This document shows, one piece after another, positions 16,110 through 23,189 of a DNA stretch of 61,727 nucleotides. A program made the position numbers and the translations under genes. The stretch's first letter is position 1, and the number at the start of each line of letters is the position of its first letter. The stretch spans positions 1-61,727 of IMG/VR virus record IMGVR_UViG_3300050821_006229; one strand, 5' to 3'. This DNA is from a virus. The notes beneath the pieces were generated by a model. It saw only the letters and a program-made list of their open reading frames with translations. It was not told the DNA's origin and did not search any database.

Positions 16110-17169
16110 TGGCGTGACGGTCACCTATACGGTTCCGGCTGATGCATCAGCCCCGGATAGCGTCCAGCCTCCGGCGGCCGGTCGCGTCGTGCCGCACGAG
16201 GAGGTCAAGAAGCGCCGGGGTGCCAAGGCCGCGGAGGCCGCCGCGGCCGAGCCCGCCGCCCAGCGCGCCGAGCACTACCGCGAGCTGGTCTGCGCCTTGA
16301 CCGACGAGGAGGTGGCCCGTAAGTCCAACGAGATGGCCGCCGCGGTCGGCCGCCGCCACGAGATCGAGGCCGAGCGCCGGGAGTACGCCGCGCGCACCAG
16401 GGCGGACCTCAAGGGCCTGACCGGCCAGGTCGAGCAGCTGGCCGAGCAGGTGCGCTCCCGCGCCGAGCAGCGCCCGGTGCGCTGCAAGACGGTCAGCGAC
16501 ACCGACCGAAAGAAAGTCGCGGTGTTCAGGCTGGACACCGAGGAATGCCTCGACGTGCGGGACATGACCGAGCAGGAGGCAGCGCGCGCCCGGGAGGAGC
16601 CGCCGCGCCAGCTGGGCGCCGACGCCGTGGCGGCCATCCGCGCCTGGGAGCGCGACCGTGGCAAGTTCGCCAGGGCAGCCGCCGCGGCCAAGGCGGAGAA
16701 GGACCCGCCGGCCCCGCCGGCCGCGGCGCCGGGGTTCTCCCTGGCGGAGGTGCCGGGCCTGCCGGCCGCGGCGCGCAAGGCGCTCGAGCTGGCCGAGTAC
16801 GGGACGCTCGCGGCGCTGCGGGTCGCGACCTCGCGGGACCTGTGCGCCGTTGCGGGCGTCGGGGAGGCGACGGCGCAGCGGGTGCTCCTGTACGTCGAGG
16901 AGAACTACCCGCCGGCCGCCGGGGAGCCTGCGGTGGTGACGGAGGAGGAGCGGCGGCTGGCGACGGCCGGCGAGATCGACGAGCCCGCCGACGAGGAGCA
17001 GCTGCGCAAGACGGCCGCCGAACTGACGGAGATCCTGGACGGCGAGGGGGAGGAACGGGAGGAGCGCCGCGTGGTGCCTGTCGAGCAGGAGGACCGCGAG
17101 GACGGCGCGGCGCCCGTCGCGGCCAGCGGCAAGGGCGCCGACTTCGACGCGATCTTCGGGGGTGACTAA
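15997..17169 (+). CDS. Coiled-coil and helix-hairpin-helix DNA-associated protein (390 aa)
   Basis: The ATG at 15997 follows AAAGGCGG. The N-terminus is Lys/Arg/Ala-rich (MATKGKRGGAKAPGVKKAAA). The middle is a long coiled coil (RADLKGLTGQVEQLAEQVRS) followed by VRCKTVSDTDRKKVAVFRLD and TEECLDVRDMT, a module typical of short phage proteins. Near residues 250-300 the pattern EVPGLPAAARKALELAEYG then AVAGVGEATAQRVL is a helix-hairpin-helix pair. The C-terminus is acidic and ends DFDAIFGGD, resembling an SSB-type tail. It probably binds DNA or replication partners. A fusion origin is likely. Confidence 0.7.
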   Translation: MATKGKRGGAKAPGVKKAAAERRGRKAKDKVVKEDIGDGVTVTYTVPADASAPDSVQPPAAGRVVPHEEVKKRRGAKAAEAAAAEPAAQRAEHYRELVCALTDEEVARKSNEMAAAVGRRHEIEAERREYAARTRADLKGLTGQVEQLAEQVRSRAEQRPVRCKTVSDTDRKKVAVFRLDTEECLDVRDMTEQEAARAREEPPRQLGADAVAAIRAWERDRGKFARAAAAAKAEKDPPAPPAAAPGFSLAEVPGLPAAARKALELAEYGTLAALRVATSRDLCAVAGVGEATAQRVLLYVEENYPPAAGEPAVVTEEERRLATAGEIDEPADEEQLRKTAAELTEILDGEGEEREERRVVPVEQEDREDGAAPVAASGKGADFDAIFGGD

Positions 17170-18149
17170 TGGACCATGACATGTTCCACGAGCAACGTGA
17201 CGGTGAAACAGCCGCTGGTCGGCCCGCGCCGTCGCTCACCGGCGGCTGCCGCGATGCCTGCGGCGCCAGGGACCTCCTGACGGTCATCAAGGGCGAGCCG
17301 CCCCACCCGGTCGGTCCCTGCCTCTTCCAGCGCGGCCACGGCGGCCGGTGCCGCGACGAGGCCGGCAACTGGTGGCACGGGGTCAACCCGCCGCACGGCT
17401 CGCCGCTTGGTGAGGACTGGCCGAGCATCAGGATACCGGCCCCGCCGCCGCCACCGCCAAGCTGCCCCACCTGCGATCTGCTGAATGGGTGTCCGGTCCA
17501 GGTCGCCGGGGACCTACGGGAGCCTCCTGCCGCCCCGCTTGGCGATCCGGCTTTCATGCGCGCAGCGGTCACGGCGACCGATGAGCAATTACGTGACGCG
17601 GTGTGGCCGCGCGGCCCCGTCCAGGTCGCCGATGACCTGCGGGTGCCGCCGCCGCCAGATGTCATGCTGTACAGGGCGGCCGTCAAGGAGTTGGCCGAGA
17701 TCGGCAAGCTCCTTGACCTGGAAGGTGAGCCCGGCCCTTTCACGGTCCTCGCCGCCGCCCGCGAGCACATCCCCACCTGGCATGACTGCGCCGGGGCCAT
17801 CGGCGCGCTCGCGGCGCTCCTGGGGCTCGAGCCGCCCCTGCCGTCGCCGGACGAGGTGTGCGCGGTCGTGGCCGACCAGTGCCGCGTCTACGGCGAGGCG
17901 TGCGCGGAGATCGCGGCGCTGCGGGAGGAGAACGGCGCCCTGGCGCTGCAACTCAGCCGGCACCTGAAGCGAGATGCCGGGGCCGCATCGACGGCTACCA
18001 CTTTCAGGGTGCCAGACCACCAGCGATGCAACATGCCAGCCCCCTGTGGCAACGGCAATCATTGCAGCCGCACTCGCGGCCATCCCGGCAAGCACCGCGC
18101 CCATATCTGCGACGACCTGGCGGCGGAGGCTTTCAGGGAGTGGTATTGA
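17169..18149 (+). CDS. Hypothetical protein with Cys/His modules (326 aa)
   Basis: The ATG at 17169 shares a base with the preceding TAA. Two related Cys/His segments are visible: VGPCLFQRGHGGRC near residue 50, and HCSRTRGHPGKHRAHICDD near the C-terminus. Both contain Gly-His-x-Gly and are likely metal sites. A direct internal repeat, PVQVAGDLREPP and PVQVADDLRVPP, lies near residues 110-160. A helical segment (CAEIAALREENGALALQL) precedes the C-terminal module. I do not recognise the whole. It looks like a mosaic of short phage modules. Confidence 0.65.
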   Translation: MDHDMFHEQRDGETAAGRPAPSLTGGCRDACGARDLLTVIKGEPPHPVGPCLFQRGHGGRCRDEAGNWWHGVNPPHGSPLGEDWPSIRIPAPPPPPPSCPTCDLLNGCPVQVAGDLREPPAAPLGDPAFMRAAVTATDEQLRDAVWPRGPVQVADDLRVPPPPDVMLYRAAVKELAEIGKLLDLEGEPGPFTVLAAAREHIPTWHDCAGAIGALAALLGLEPPLPSPDEVCAVVADQCRVYGEACAEIAALREENGALALQLSRHLKRDAGAASTATTFRVPDHQRCNMPAPCGNGNHCSRTRGHPGKHRAHICDDLAAEAFREWY

Positions 18150-18715
18150 CCCCGGCAGCCGCCGCCGCTCTCCCCCTGGCCGACCTCGTGGACTCGGCGC
18201 TCGTCCTGCGCGTCGCGGCCCCGGGGTTCGGCCGCATGCTCTGGGCCGGCCGGCTGGCCGCGCCCTCCCGCGTCGCCGGCCTGCTCAACCGGCAAACGAC
18301 GCTCTGGTGGGCCGACGAGCTCGCCGAGGCCCTGGTCGCCTGCGGCCCCGGGAGCGCCAGCGCCGCGGCCGGCCTGTTCGACGAGGCCCCGGCGCCGCTC
18401 CTGGCGATCGACCGCGCCAAGCGCATGTTCGCGGAGGGGACGACCGGCGGCGTTGTCGACCTGTCGCCGGCGGCGCGGGTGGTACTCTTTGGGGAGGGGC
18501 CGAGCATGGCGCGCGAGGAGATCGAGAGGCTATGGGCCGGCTGGGGCGCCGGGGAGCGCCGCGGGTACAAGGCGCGGCGGGCCTGGGCGCTCGGCCGCGT
18601 ACCAGACACCGAGCGGGACCGCCTGGTCGTCGCGGCGTACGCGGCGGCGCGGACGGAGATCGCCAGGAGGCGGACGCTTCAGCGAGGGGGAGAAGCTGAG
18701 CGGGGCGGGTGGTGA
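18146..18715 (+). CDS. Hypothetical protein with rare TTG start (189 aa)
   Basis: TTG at 18146 overlaps the previous stop as TTGA and is preceded by AGGGAG. An in-frame GTG at 18140 is an alternative. The protein (LTPAAAAALPLADLVDSALV) is helical, and its second half is Arg-rich (EIERLWAGWGAGERRGYKAR). No known motif. It is the last undamaged gene before the decayed stretch at 18.7-20.4 kb. Confidence 0.65.
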   Translation: MTPAAAAALPLADLVDSALVLRVAAPGFGRMLWAGRLAAPSRVAGLLNRQTTLWWADELAEALVACGPGSASAAAGLFDEAPAPLLAIDRAKRMFAEGTTGGVVDLSPAARVVLFGEGPSMAREEIERLWAGWGAGERRGYKARRAWALGRVPDTERDRLVVAAYAAARTEIARRRTLQRGGEAERGGW

Positions 18716-18751
18716 AGCCATTGGCGAAATGGTCTACTGCCGGGTGCACCA

Positions 18752-19428
18752 ATGACCGCCCCCACCAAAGCGAGAGGCCCTGGACTGGTACTCTGCCAGG
18801 ATCTCGCGGCGGCGGGCGCTGTGCACCTCGGTGCCTGGTGCACGCGTTGCGAGCGGCTGGTTGAGGGAGGGAAAGGCATGAAAATCCTCAAGCGAGCGCT
18901 TTGCTGGCTTTTTCTGTCCGATCTGCACGCCCCGCTGCCGCGTCGTGGGCTTGCGGCGTCGGCCACGTCGGGCTGCCGTTGTCCGTCGCGGTCGGTGTCG
19001 GCCAGTCCCTCAGCGGGGAGAGTCGGGCCGGTGAGGCCGAGCCTGGAAGCGGCGGTGATCGGGAGACACGGGACGAAGCACGGCGGCAGGGATCTGGCGG
19101 ACGAGGTGGCAGCGGCGAAGACAGGACTGCTGAACCCGCGATGGGTCGAGGCGCTGCAAGGCTGGCCGCTGGGCTTCCTTGGCCTGCCCCCGGAGGTCGC
19201 TGGCCCGCTCCTCGCGGCGCTGCGCAAGAAGCCTGGGAGCCGCCGCGCACCTGCGGACGCATCCCCGGCCGCGCCCACCAGCTGAGGGCGCTGGGGAACG
19301 GCTGGTGCCTGCCGCAGGCGCTGATGGCGTGGCGGATGTTGACGGGTTTGCCATCGCAAGCTGTAGCGGTCGCCGCGACGGACGTGTCTACTGCTCGTGT
19401 CTTGCGCGACGGTGCGGCTAGTGGGTAG
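18752..19428 (+). pseudogene. Remnant of a C5-cytosine DNA methyltransferase C-terminus
   Basis: Typical C-terminal blocks of phage cytosine-5 methylases are present but disordered. In the frame from 18752 one finds LLNPRWVEALQGWPLGF. In the next frame from about 19225 one finds HQLRALGNGWCLPQALMAWR. On the opposite strand at about 18938-19010 one finds DWPTPTATDNGS and TWPTPQAHDAA. Reversing bases 18938-19010 restores one continuous frame through the WPTP repeats into GRVGPVRPSLEAA and the LNPRWVE block. A further one-base shift near 19220-19228 separates the RALGN end. No N-terminal catalytic part (Pro-Cys, Glu-Asn-Val) is visible. Small frames at 18712-18864 and inside this stretch are not convincing genes. 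Confidence 0.65.
18930..19018. repeat. 8-bp inverted repeat bounding an inverted 73-bp segment
   Basis: CCCCGCTG at 18930-18937 and CAGCGGGG at 19011-19018 are exact reverse complements. The 73 bases between them read as methylase-like protein only on the reverse strand. Flipping them keeps the flanking frame open on both sides. The repeat is short, so template switching during replication or amplification is more likely than a dedicated recombinase. Confidence 0.7.
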
Positions 19429-19439
19429 GATCGCGACCA

Positions 19440-19663
19440 GTGCCGCGCGTCTACGCTCCTCCGCTCAAGGTCGTTGCCGGGAAGGCTCGCTGCCCGCAGT
19501 GCGGCCACCGGCGGCCATACCGCCTCTTCGATCCCCAACGCGCAGCAGTGCCACGTCTGCGCCGAGAGGCAACGCGCTTGGGACGTGCAGACCGTGACAC
19601 TCCCCAAAGCTGTCGCCGGCAGAAGCCGAAGCCGAGTTCGAGGCAATCTGCTGGGACCGCTGA
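19440..19663 (+). pseudogene. Zinc-ribbon protein gene with two C4-run frameshifts
   Basis: A GTG at 19440 opens MPRVYAPPLKVVAGKARCPQ followed by CGHRRPYRLFDP. The frame then breaks at a CCCC run (19533-19536). Reading it as CCC gives NAQQCHVCAERQRAWDVQTV. A second CCCC run (19602-19605) read as CCC gives LSPAEAEAEFEAICWDR and a TGA at 19661-19663. The combined product, about 73 residues, is a sensible CxxC ... CxxC zinc ribbon with an acidic C-terminal helix. Two +1 errors in identical homopolymers suggest sequencing error or recent decay. Confidence 0.55.
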
Positions 19664-19774
19664 AAATCTCCTACCGGGTGAAACTCTCTCTGAGGGTTGC
19701 CCCGATATGACAGGGGCCTGCGTGGAGGCCCGCCGGAAGTACAGAAATCCCCCGCAGTGTGCGGCTGCGGGGGG

Positions 19775-19799
19775 AACAGGGATTTGGCGATCCTGTTTT
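19775..19799 (+). terminator. Possible attenuator-type terminator hairpin
   Basis: AACAGG(G)AT pairs with ATCCTGTT (19790-19797) around a six-base loop and is followed by a short T-run (19796-19799). Its left arm overlaps GGATTT (19780-19785), which can instead pair with AAATCC at 19745-19750. This gives two mutually exclusive folds. Confidence 0.35.
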
Positions 19800-20288
19800 C
19801 GGGCAACGGCGACGATATCAGCATTCGCCGCGACACGCAAGGCCCTGCCCGTGGCCGCAGAGGAATCCGTAAATTCATGGATGACCGAGGTTGACAGGCG
19901 ACGGCCAGGTGGCGATCCTGGAGCGTGTCGGGGCCAGCTTTCAAACCGTGTCGAGCAACCCCCGGAAACAAACCTTGCCGACGTGCACGGCGGGGCCGGG
20001 ACTTGTGCACGACGCCGCTGGATATCCGGCCGCTTTGACCCCATTTCCGCCCTGGAATGCAAACCGCGTCGGCATGGCGCGGATACTAAGACCTCGGTAC
20101 GGACCTCGAAAGCGGTTCCATTTCTCACGGTAGCAGCGTGCGGCGCCACCCGGCAGGTTCGGCTGGCGCAGCTCCTGGGTGGGTGGGCTGTGCTCACGGG
20201 AACCGCCGAAGGCGGTCAAGGGCGTCCATTCTCCAGGAGCTTGTCAGGGTCAACCGCCTTCGCTGGCTGACGCCAGCTCGGCGGCAGG

Positions 20289-20317
20289 CTACGCGCTTCG
20301 CGCGTGGTGTTTTCTTT
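20289..20317 (+). terminator. Rho-independent terminator
   Basis: CTACGCG (20289-20295), loop CTTCG, and CGCGTGG (20301-20307) form a seven-pair stem with one G-T pair. TGTTTTCTTT follows at 20308-20317. It is the best terminator-like signal in the rightward half of the early region. Confidence 0.6.
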
Positions 20318-20443
20318 GGCCTTGGGCCGGCGTAGCGCGCTGCAAGCGTAGAAGAAAGGGAAAATGGGAAAGCTGCACCCAGACGCCGCGGCACCAAACC
20401 CCATTGACACCGCCGCGACGATTGAGCGATGATCGGAGGCACG

Positions 20444-20581
20444 ATGGGGAGCATCAGGCAGACGGCGTGGTGGCGCAGGGTGCGGTTGCTCAAGGGCTAC
20501 CGCACCGGCGCATTCGTTTACCGCCCCGCTGACAGCACCCTGCTGACGCTCTGTCGCTTGGCGGTCAGGCGGATTCTCTAA
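20444..20581 (+). CDS. Small basic protein (45 aa)
   Basis: A strong CGGAGG lies just before the ATG at 20444. The peptide begins MGSIRQTAWWRRVRLLKGYR and continues with TGAFVYRPADSTLLTLCRL. It is strongly basic, with Trp-Trp near the start. The stop TAA overlaps the next ATG (TAATG). Upstream, 20318-20443 contains no gene; TTGACA at 20404 lacks a well-placed -10 box. Confidence 0.55.
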   Translation: MGSIRQTAWWRRVRLLKGYRTGAFVYRPADSTLLTLCRLAVRRIL

Positions 20582-21045
20582 TGCGCCGCCACGTCCCCGA
20601 AGGCGAGAAGCATTTCGATTCTTACGAGCGCGACCACGATCTCGACAGCGTCGTGATCTGGCTCGAACTCGTCAACCTACGCAAGGAGATCAGGCAAATG
20701 GCAGACGCACTCGACGGCATCCGCTCCGCGCTGGCAGCCGAGGACACGCTCCTCGGCCAGGTCGCAACCTTCCTCGCCGGCGTCCCCGCCGCCACGGCCG
20801 CCGCCGTCGCCGCGAGCGAGGCCGGCGACACCGCCGGCGCCGCGGCCATCCAGGCCGATATCCAGGCCCACACGGCCACGCTGTCCGCCGCCCTCGCGGC
20901 CGCAGGCCCGCAGGCACCGGCAGGCACGACCACGCCGACGCCGGCCGTCCCGCCTGTCATGGCACCCGCACCCGCGAGCACGCCCGCGGCACCCGCCGCG
21001 CCGGCCAGCGGCTCACCGGCCAACCCGCCGACCTCGACGCCGTAG
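20581..21045 (+). CDS. Hypothetical protein with Ala/Pro-rich tail (154 aa)
   Basis: Two starts are possible. The ATG at 20581 overlaps the previous stop (MRRHVPEGEKHFDSYERDHD). An internal ATG at 20698 has AAGGAG upstream and begins MADALDGIRSALAAEDTLLG. The middle is an Ala-rich helix. The last 55 residues are Ala/Pro/Thr-rich (TTTPTPAVPPVMAPAPASTP) and surely disordered. No function recognised. The shorter product alone resembles small phage helical proteins, so both could be made. Confidence 0.6.
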   Translation: MRRHVPEGEKHFDSYERDHDLDSVVIWLELVNLRKEIRQMADALDGIRSALAAEDTLLGQVATFLAGVPAATAAAVAASEAGDTAGAAAIQADIQAHTATLSAALAAAGPQAPAGTTTPTPAVPPVMAPAPASTPAAPAAPASGSPANPPTSTP

Positions 21046-21055
21046 GCAGAACCTT

Positions 21056-21250
21056 ATGGCGCTCGAGGTCGGAAACGTCGTGCGGCTCAACAGCGGCGGG
21101 CCGCCCATGACGGTCGAGAAGGTAGACGGTCCGCTCATCACTTGCCGGTGGTTCTGGCCGCAGCCCGCAGGCGATTGGGTGGCGGAGGCACCGGTAGCCT
21201 CTGACGACTTCCCCGCCGAGTGCCTCGCGCTGGTGACGCCGGCAGCATGA
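21056..21250 (+). CDS. YodC-like (DUF2158) small protein (64 aa)
   Basis: MALEVGNVVRLNSGGPPMTV, then EKVDGPLITCRWFW and a final FPAECLALV, reproduce the DUF2158/YodC pattern (GD/GN-VV-x-L-x-SGGP-x-MTV, Cys-x-Trp-Phe). This small beta-barrel family occurs in bacteria and phages and has no known biochemical role. The SD is weak. Confidence 0.75.
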   Translation: MALEVGNVVRLNSGGPPMTVEKVDGPLITCRWFWPQPAGDWVAEAPVASDDFPAECLALVTPAA

Positions 21251-21570
21251 GACTCGCCCCCCTCGCCGACTGGCTGGCCACGCAGCTCGCGAACCGCGAG
21301 GCCAGCCAGTTCGTGTGCGCCTGCGCCTGGGCCGAGGTCGCCCCCGGCATCCGAGAAGCCGCGCGCTGGCGTCGGGGAGAAGTCCCGGCACTCCTGGCCG
21401 CGTGGCGGCGCTGGCCCCGCAGCAGAACCTTGCCGCGGCAAGCCGAAACCTTGGCGGAGACTCCGAAGTTTCCGCTGGACCATCCTGGAAACCGGGACCG
21501 GATTCGCACCCACCTGGAATCAGGGGACGTTGCAGCCGCCCAGGCTGTCATCCTCGAATCATTGGCGTGA
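21247..21570 (+). CDS. Hypothetical protein (107 aa)
   Basis: The ATG at 21247 overlaps the previous stop (ATGA). The protein MRLAPLADWLATQLANREAS is helical, with a Trp/Arg-rich middle (WRRGEVPALLAAWRRWPR) and a short acidic end. No recognised domain. The stop overlaps the GTG of the HNH gene. Confidence 0.6.
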   Translation: MRLAPLADWLATQLANREASQFVCACAWAEVAPGIREAARWRRGEVPALLAAWRRWPRSRTLPRQAETLAETPKFPLDHPGNRDRIRTHLESGDVAAAQAVILESLA

Positions 21571-21950
21571 GCCCCCATGCGCCGCTACGTCCATGCAGGC
21601 AGCCGGGGTGCGCCGCGCTCGTCGCGGGCGGCTACTGCGATGAGCACCGCGGCGCCGCCGTCCAAGTGTACGACCAGCAGCGCGGGTCCTCCGCCGTTCG
21701 TGGCTACGGCGCCCGCCACCGCTGGTGGCGACGCGTCGTCCTCGCGCTCCACCCGGTCTGCACGCGGTGCAGGCGCGCGACGTCCACCGTCGCGCACCAC
21801 GTCGTCGCGCTCGAGGACGGCGGCGGCTGGGAGATCGAGAACGGGACGGGCGTTTGCCACGGCTGCCACAACCAGCTCACCGCCCAGGAGGGCGCCCTCC
21901 GACGGGATGGGAGCGCCGGGGTGGTACCACCGGGACCCAGGGGGGAGTAA
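21567..21950 (+). CDS. HNH endonuclease 1 (127 aa)
   Basis: GTG start at 21567 with GTGA overlap. The protein opens with a CRQPGCAALVAGGYCDEH zinc motif, then DQQRGSSAVRGYGARHRWWR, the signature lead-in of phage HNH nucleases. The catalytic part is VCTRCRRATSTVAHHVVALE and then NGTGVCHGCHNQLT. It lies upstream of the terminases. Such HNH proteins often assist DNA packaging in HK97-like phages. A second HNH gene follows, so which one acts in packaging is unclear. Confidence 0.85.
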   Translation: MSPHAPLRPCRQPGCAALVAGGYCDEHRGAAVQVYDQQRGSSAVRGYGARHRWWRRVVLALHPVCTRCRRATSTVAHHVVALEDGGGWEIENGTGVCHGCHNQLTAQEGALRRDGSAGVVPPGPRGE

Positions 21951-21970
21951 GATCCCCCAGCAGGCGAGCC

Positions 21971-21998
21971 GCGCGACCGGCGTGCGGTCGCGCTTGTT
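21971..21998 (+). terminator. Hairpin after HNH endonuclease 1, terminator-like
   Basis: GCGCGACC (21971-21978), a seven-base loop and GGTCGCGC (21986-21993) form a perfect eight-pair stem followed by TTGTT. The T-run is weak, so it may slow rather than end transcription. It separates the two HNH genes. Confidence 0.4.
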
Positions 21999-22029
21999 CG
22001 GCCGCAAGATGGATTGGAGGTGATTTTAG

Positions 22030-22533
22030 GTGCTCGCTCCTGTTGCCGTTGGCAAGCCTTGCGCCATGTGCCGTGTGGCTCCGCGTCTTAAGGGGAGGTG
22101 CTATTGCCGCTCATGCCGCGCACTTGCGCGAACGATCCGACCGGACATGTCGGCCCGGCCGTGTCGGCGCTGCGGGACGGTTTTCACCCCCGCTGCCGGC
22201 CCTGGCCGCCCGCGGCTTTTTTGCTCGGATAATTGCTGCTACGTCTACGCCAAGAAGATCGCCAGATCAACCCGTCGCGTCCGCGAGCGCGGTATTTCAC
22301 ATGAGAATTTTCACCCTCGCGAGATCTACGAGCGCGATGGCTGGACTTGCCAACTCTGCCATTTACCTGTTCGGCGCGCCACCGGCAATCGGTACCATCC
22401 CGAGGCGCCGTCGATCGACCACGTAATCCCGCTGTCGCGTGGCGGCCTGCATACTCGGGCTAACGTCCAGTGTGCGCACCATCGCTGTAATTCGCGCAAG
22501 GCTGCGACGCTGCCACAGGAGGTCGCCGCGTGA
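22030..22533 (+). CDS. HNH endonuclease 2 with N-terminal zinc fingers (167 aa)
   Basis: GTG at 22030, preceded by GGAGGTGA, the strongest Shine-Dalgarno sequence in this area. N-terminal Cys pairs (CAMCRVAPRLKGRCYCRSC and CRRCG ... LFCSDNC) form zinc-binding modules. The nuclease core is EIYERDGWTCQLCHLPV, PSIDHVIPLSRGG and NVQCAHHRCNSRKA, a canonical His-Asn-His arrangement. Base composition is noticeably AT-richer than its neighbours, which suggests a mobile (homing-like) gene. It is distinct in sequence from HNH endonuclease 1. Confidence 0.9.
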   Translation: MLAPVAVGKPCAMCRVAPRLKGRCYCRSCRALARTIRPDMSARPCRRCGTVFTPAAGPGRPRLFCSDNCCYVYAKKIARSTRRVRERGISHENFHPREIYERDGWTCQLCHLPVRRATGNRYHPEAPSIDHVIPLSRGGLHTRANVQCAHHRCNSRKAATLPQEVAA

Positions 22534-22823
22534 GCCACCGCCCCGACCCCCTCCCCTTCCGCAGCGCCCGCCGCGCCCAGGCGGAGTCTATTCGCGCCTC
22601 CCGGCTGGCCCTGGCGGTCGAGGAGGCCGCGGCGCGCCTGGCGCAGGTGAACGTCCCGACGCCTCCGGCCAGCAGCCACCTGTTGCTCGCCACGGTTGAG
22701 CTGCAGCAGGCCGTCGCGGCCCGGTGGGCGCGGCACCTGCGGTCGCGGCTGGGGCTGCCGGAGGCGGCTGGGAGTGCGGGGCCGTGCGGGGCCGGCGGGG
22801 GGGGGCGGGGGGGCGGGACGTGA
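22530..22823 (+). CDS. Hypothetical protein (97 aa)
   Basis: GTG start with GTGA overlap. A helical protein (FRSARRAQAESIRASRLALA) ending in a low-complexity Gly stretch encoded by long G-runs (about 22795-22815). Those runs are risky for sequencing, and the true C-terminus may differ. Function unknown. Confidence 0.55.
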   Translation: MSHRPDPLPFRSARRAQAESIRASRLALAVEEAAARLAQVNVPTPPASSHLLLATVELQQAVAARWARHLRSRLGLPEAAGSAGPCGAGGGGRGGGT

Positions 22824-22956
22824 GGCGAATGATCGACCTTTCGCACCTGCCGCTTTTTCGGCGCCGGCCGGTGTTTTACGCGCTGTTGCCGCTCCTTTCC
22901 AGCGTGATGGTCAGAGCTTCTGGCGCGGGTTGCCGGCCGGGAGGTTGCCGGCGTGA
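22820..22956 (+). other. Probable small gene with uncertain frame
   Basis: A GTG at 22820 overlaps the previous stop and reads MRRMIDLSHLPLFRRRPVFY, but that frame runs deep into the next gene. A second frame ends exactly at 22956 with the usual GTGA junction and reads DGQSFWRGLPAGRLPA. A coding gene with a frame error, possibly caused by the upstream G-runs, is the best explanation. Confidence 0.3.
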
Positions 22957-23189
22957 GCGCCACGTTGACCCAGAAGGGACGCCGCGGCCGCAGGCTCAAG
23001 CGTCGGCGCTCGACGCTGACCGAGGTGCTGCTTGGAGCATGGGCGCTCCGGGAGCGACCGCCGCTCTCTCCGATCACCGCTCGCTATTTGCCGCGCGTCG
23101 TGCTTGCCCGCATCGCCGATCTCGAGTGCTGGCCGGCGGAGGTCCGCGCCAGCTACGGGCTTGCGACAGGCGGTGAGGGGCGCGCCTGA
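22953..23189 (+). CDS. Small basic hypothetical protein (78 aa)
   Basis: GTG at 22953. The first 20 residues are highly basic (MSATLTQKGRRGRRLKRRRS), followed by TEVLLGAWALRERPPL and a helical C-terminus. It could bind DNA. It sits directly before the small terminase with a one-base TGATG overlap. Confidence 0.6.
   Translation: MSATLTQKGRRGRRLKRRRSTLTEVLLGAWALRERPPLSPITARYLPRVVLARIADLECWPAEVRASYGLATGGEGRA

Larger units (their letters stand above)
19664..20317 (+). ncRNA. Candidate structured non-coding RNA region
   Basis: About 650 bp without a convincing gene, lower in GC than its surroundings and full of hairpins separated by A-rich spacers. Stems include CCCCCGCAG/CTGCGGGGG (19749-19773), CGGCGA/TCGCCG (about 19807-19830), CCAGG/CCTGG (about 19905-19921), CGTGCAC/GTGCACG (19982-20011), ACCGCC/GGCGGT with a GAA loop (20202-20216) and GCTGGC/GCCAGC (20262-20277). 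A terminator-like hairpin at 20289-20317 closes it. At 19745-19799, AAATCC/GGATTT competes with AACAGG/ATCCTGTT plus a T-run, as in an attenuator. Folding and orientation are inferred. Degenerate coding DNA is the alternative. Confidence 0.4.

Noticed and set aside
19440-20270. Single 276-codon rightward gene
   Set aside because: Only the first 30 codons look like protein (zinc ribbon). After the C4 break at 19533 the frame is compositionally random, while another frame continues the ribbon.
20404-20433. TTGACA with GATGAT as a promoter for the 45-residue gene
   Set aside because: The transcript start would fall after the strong SD, making the ribosome site useless.
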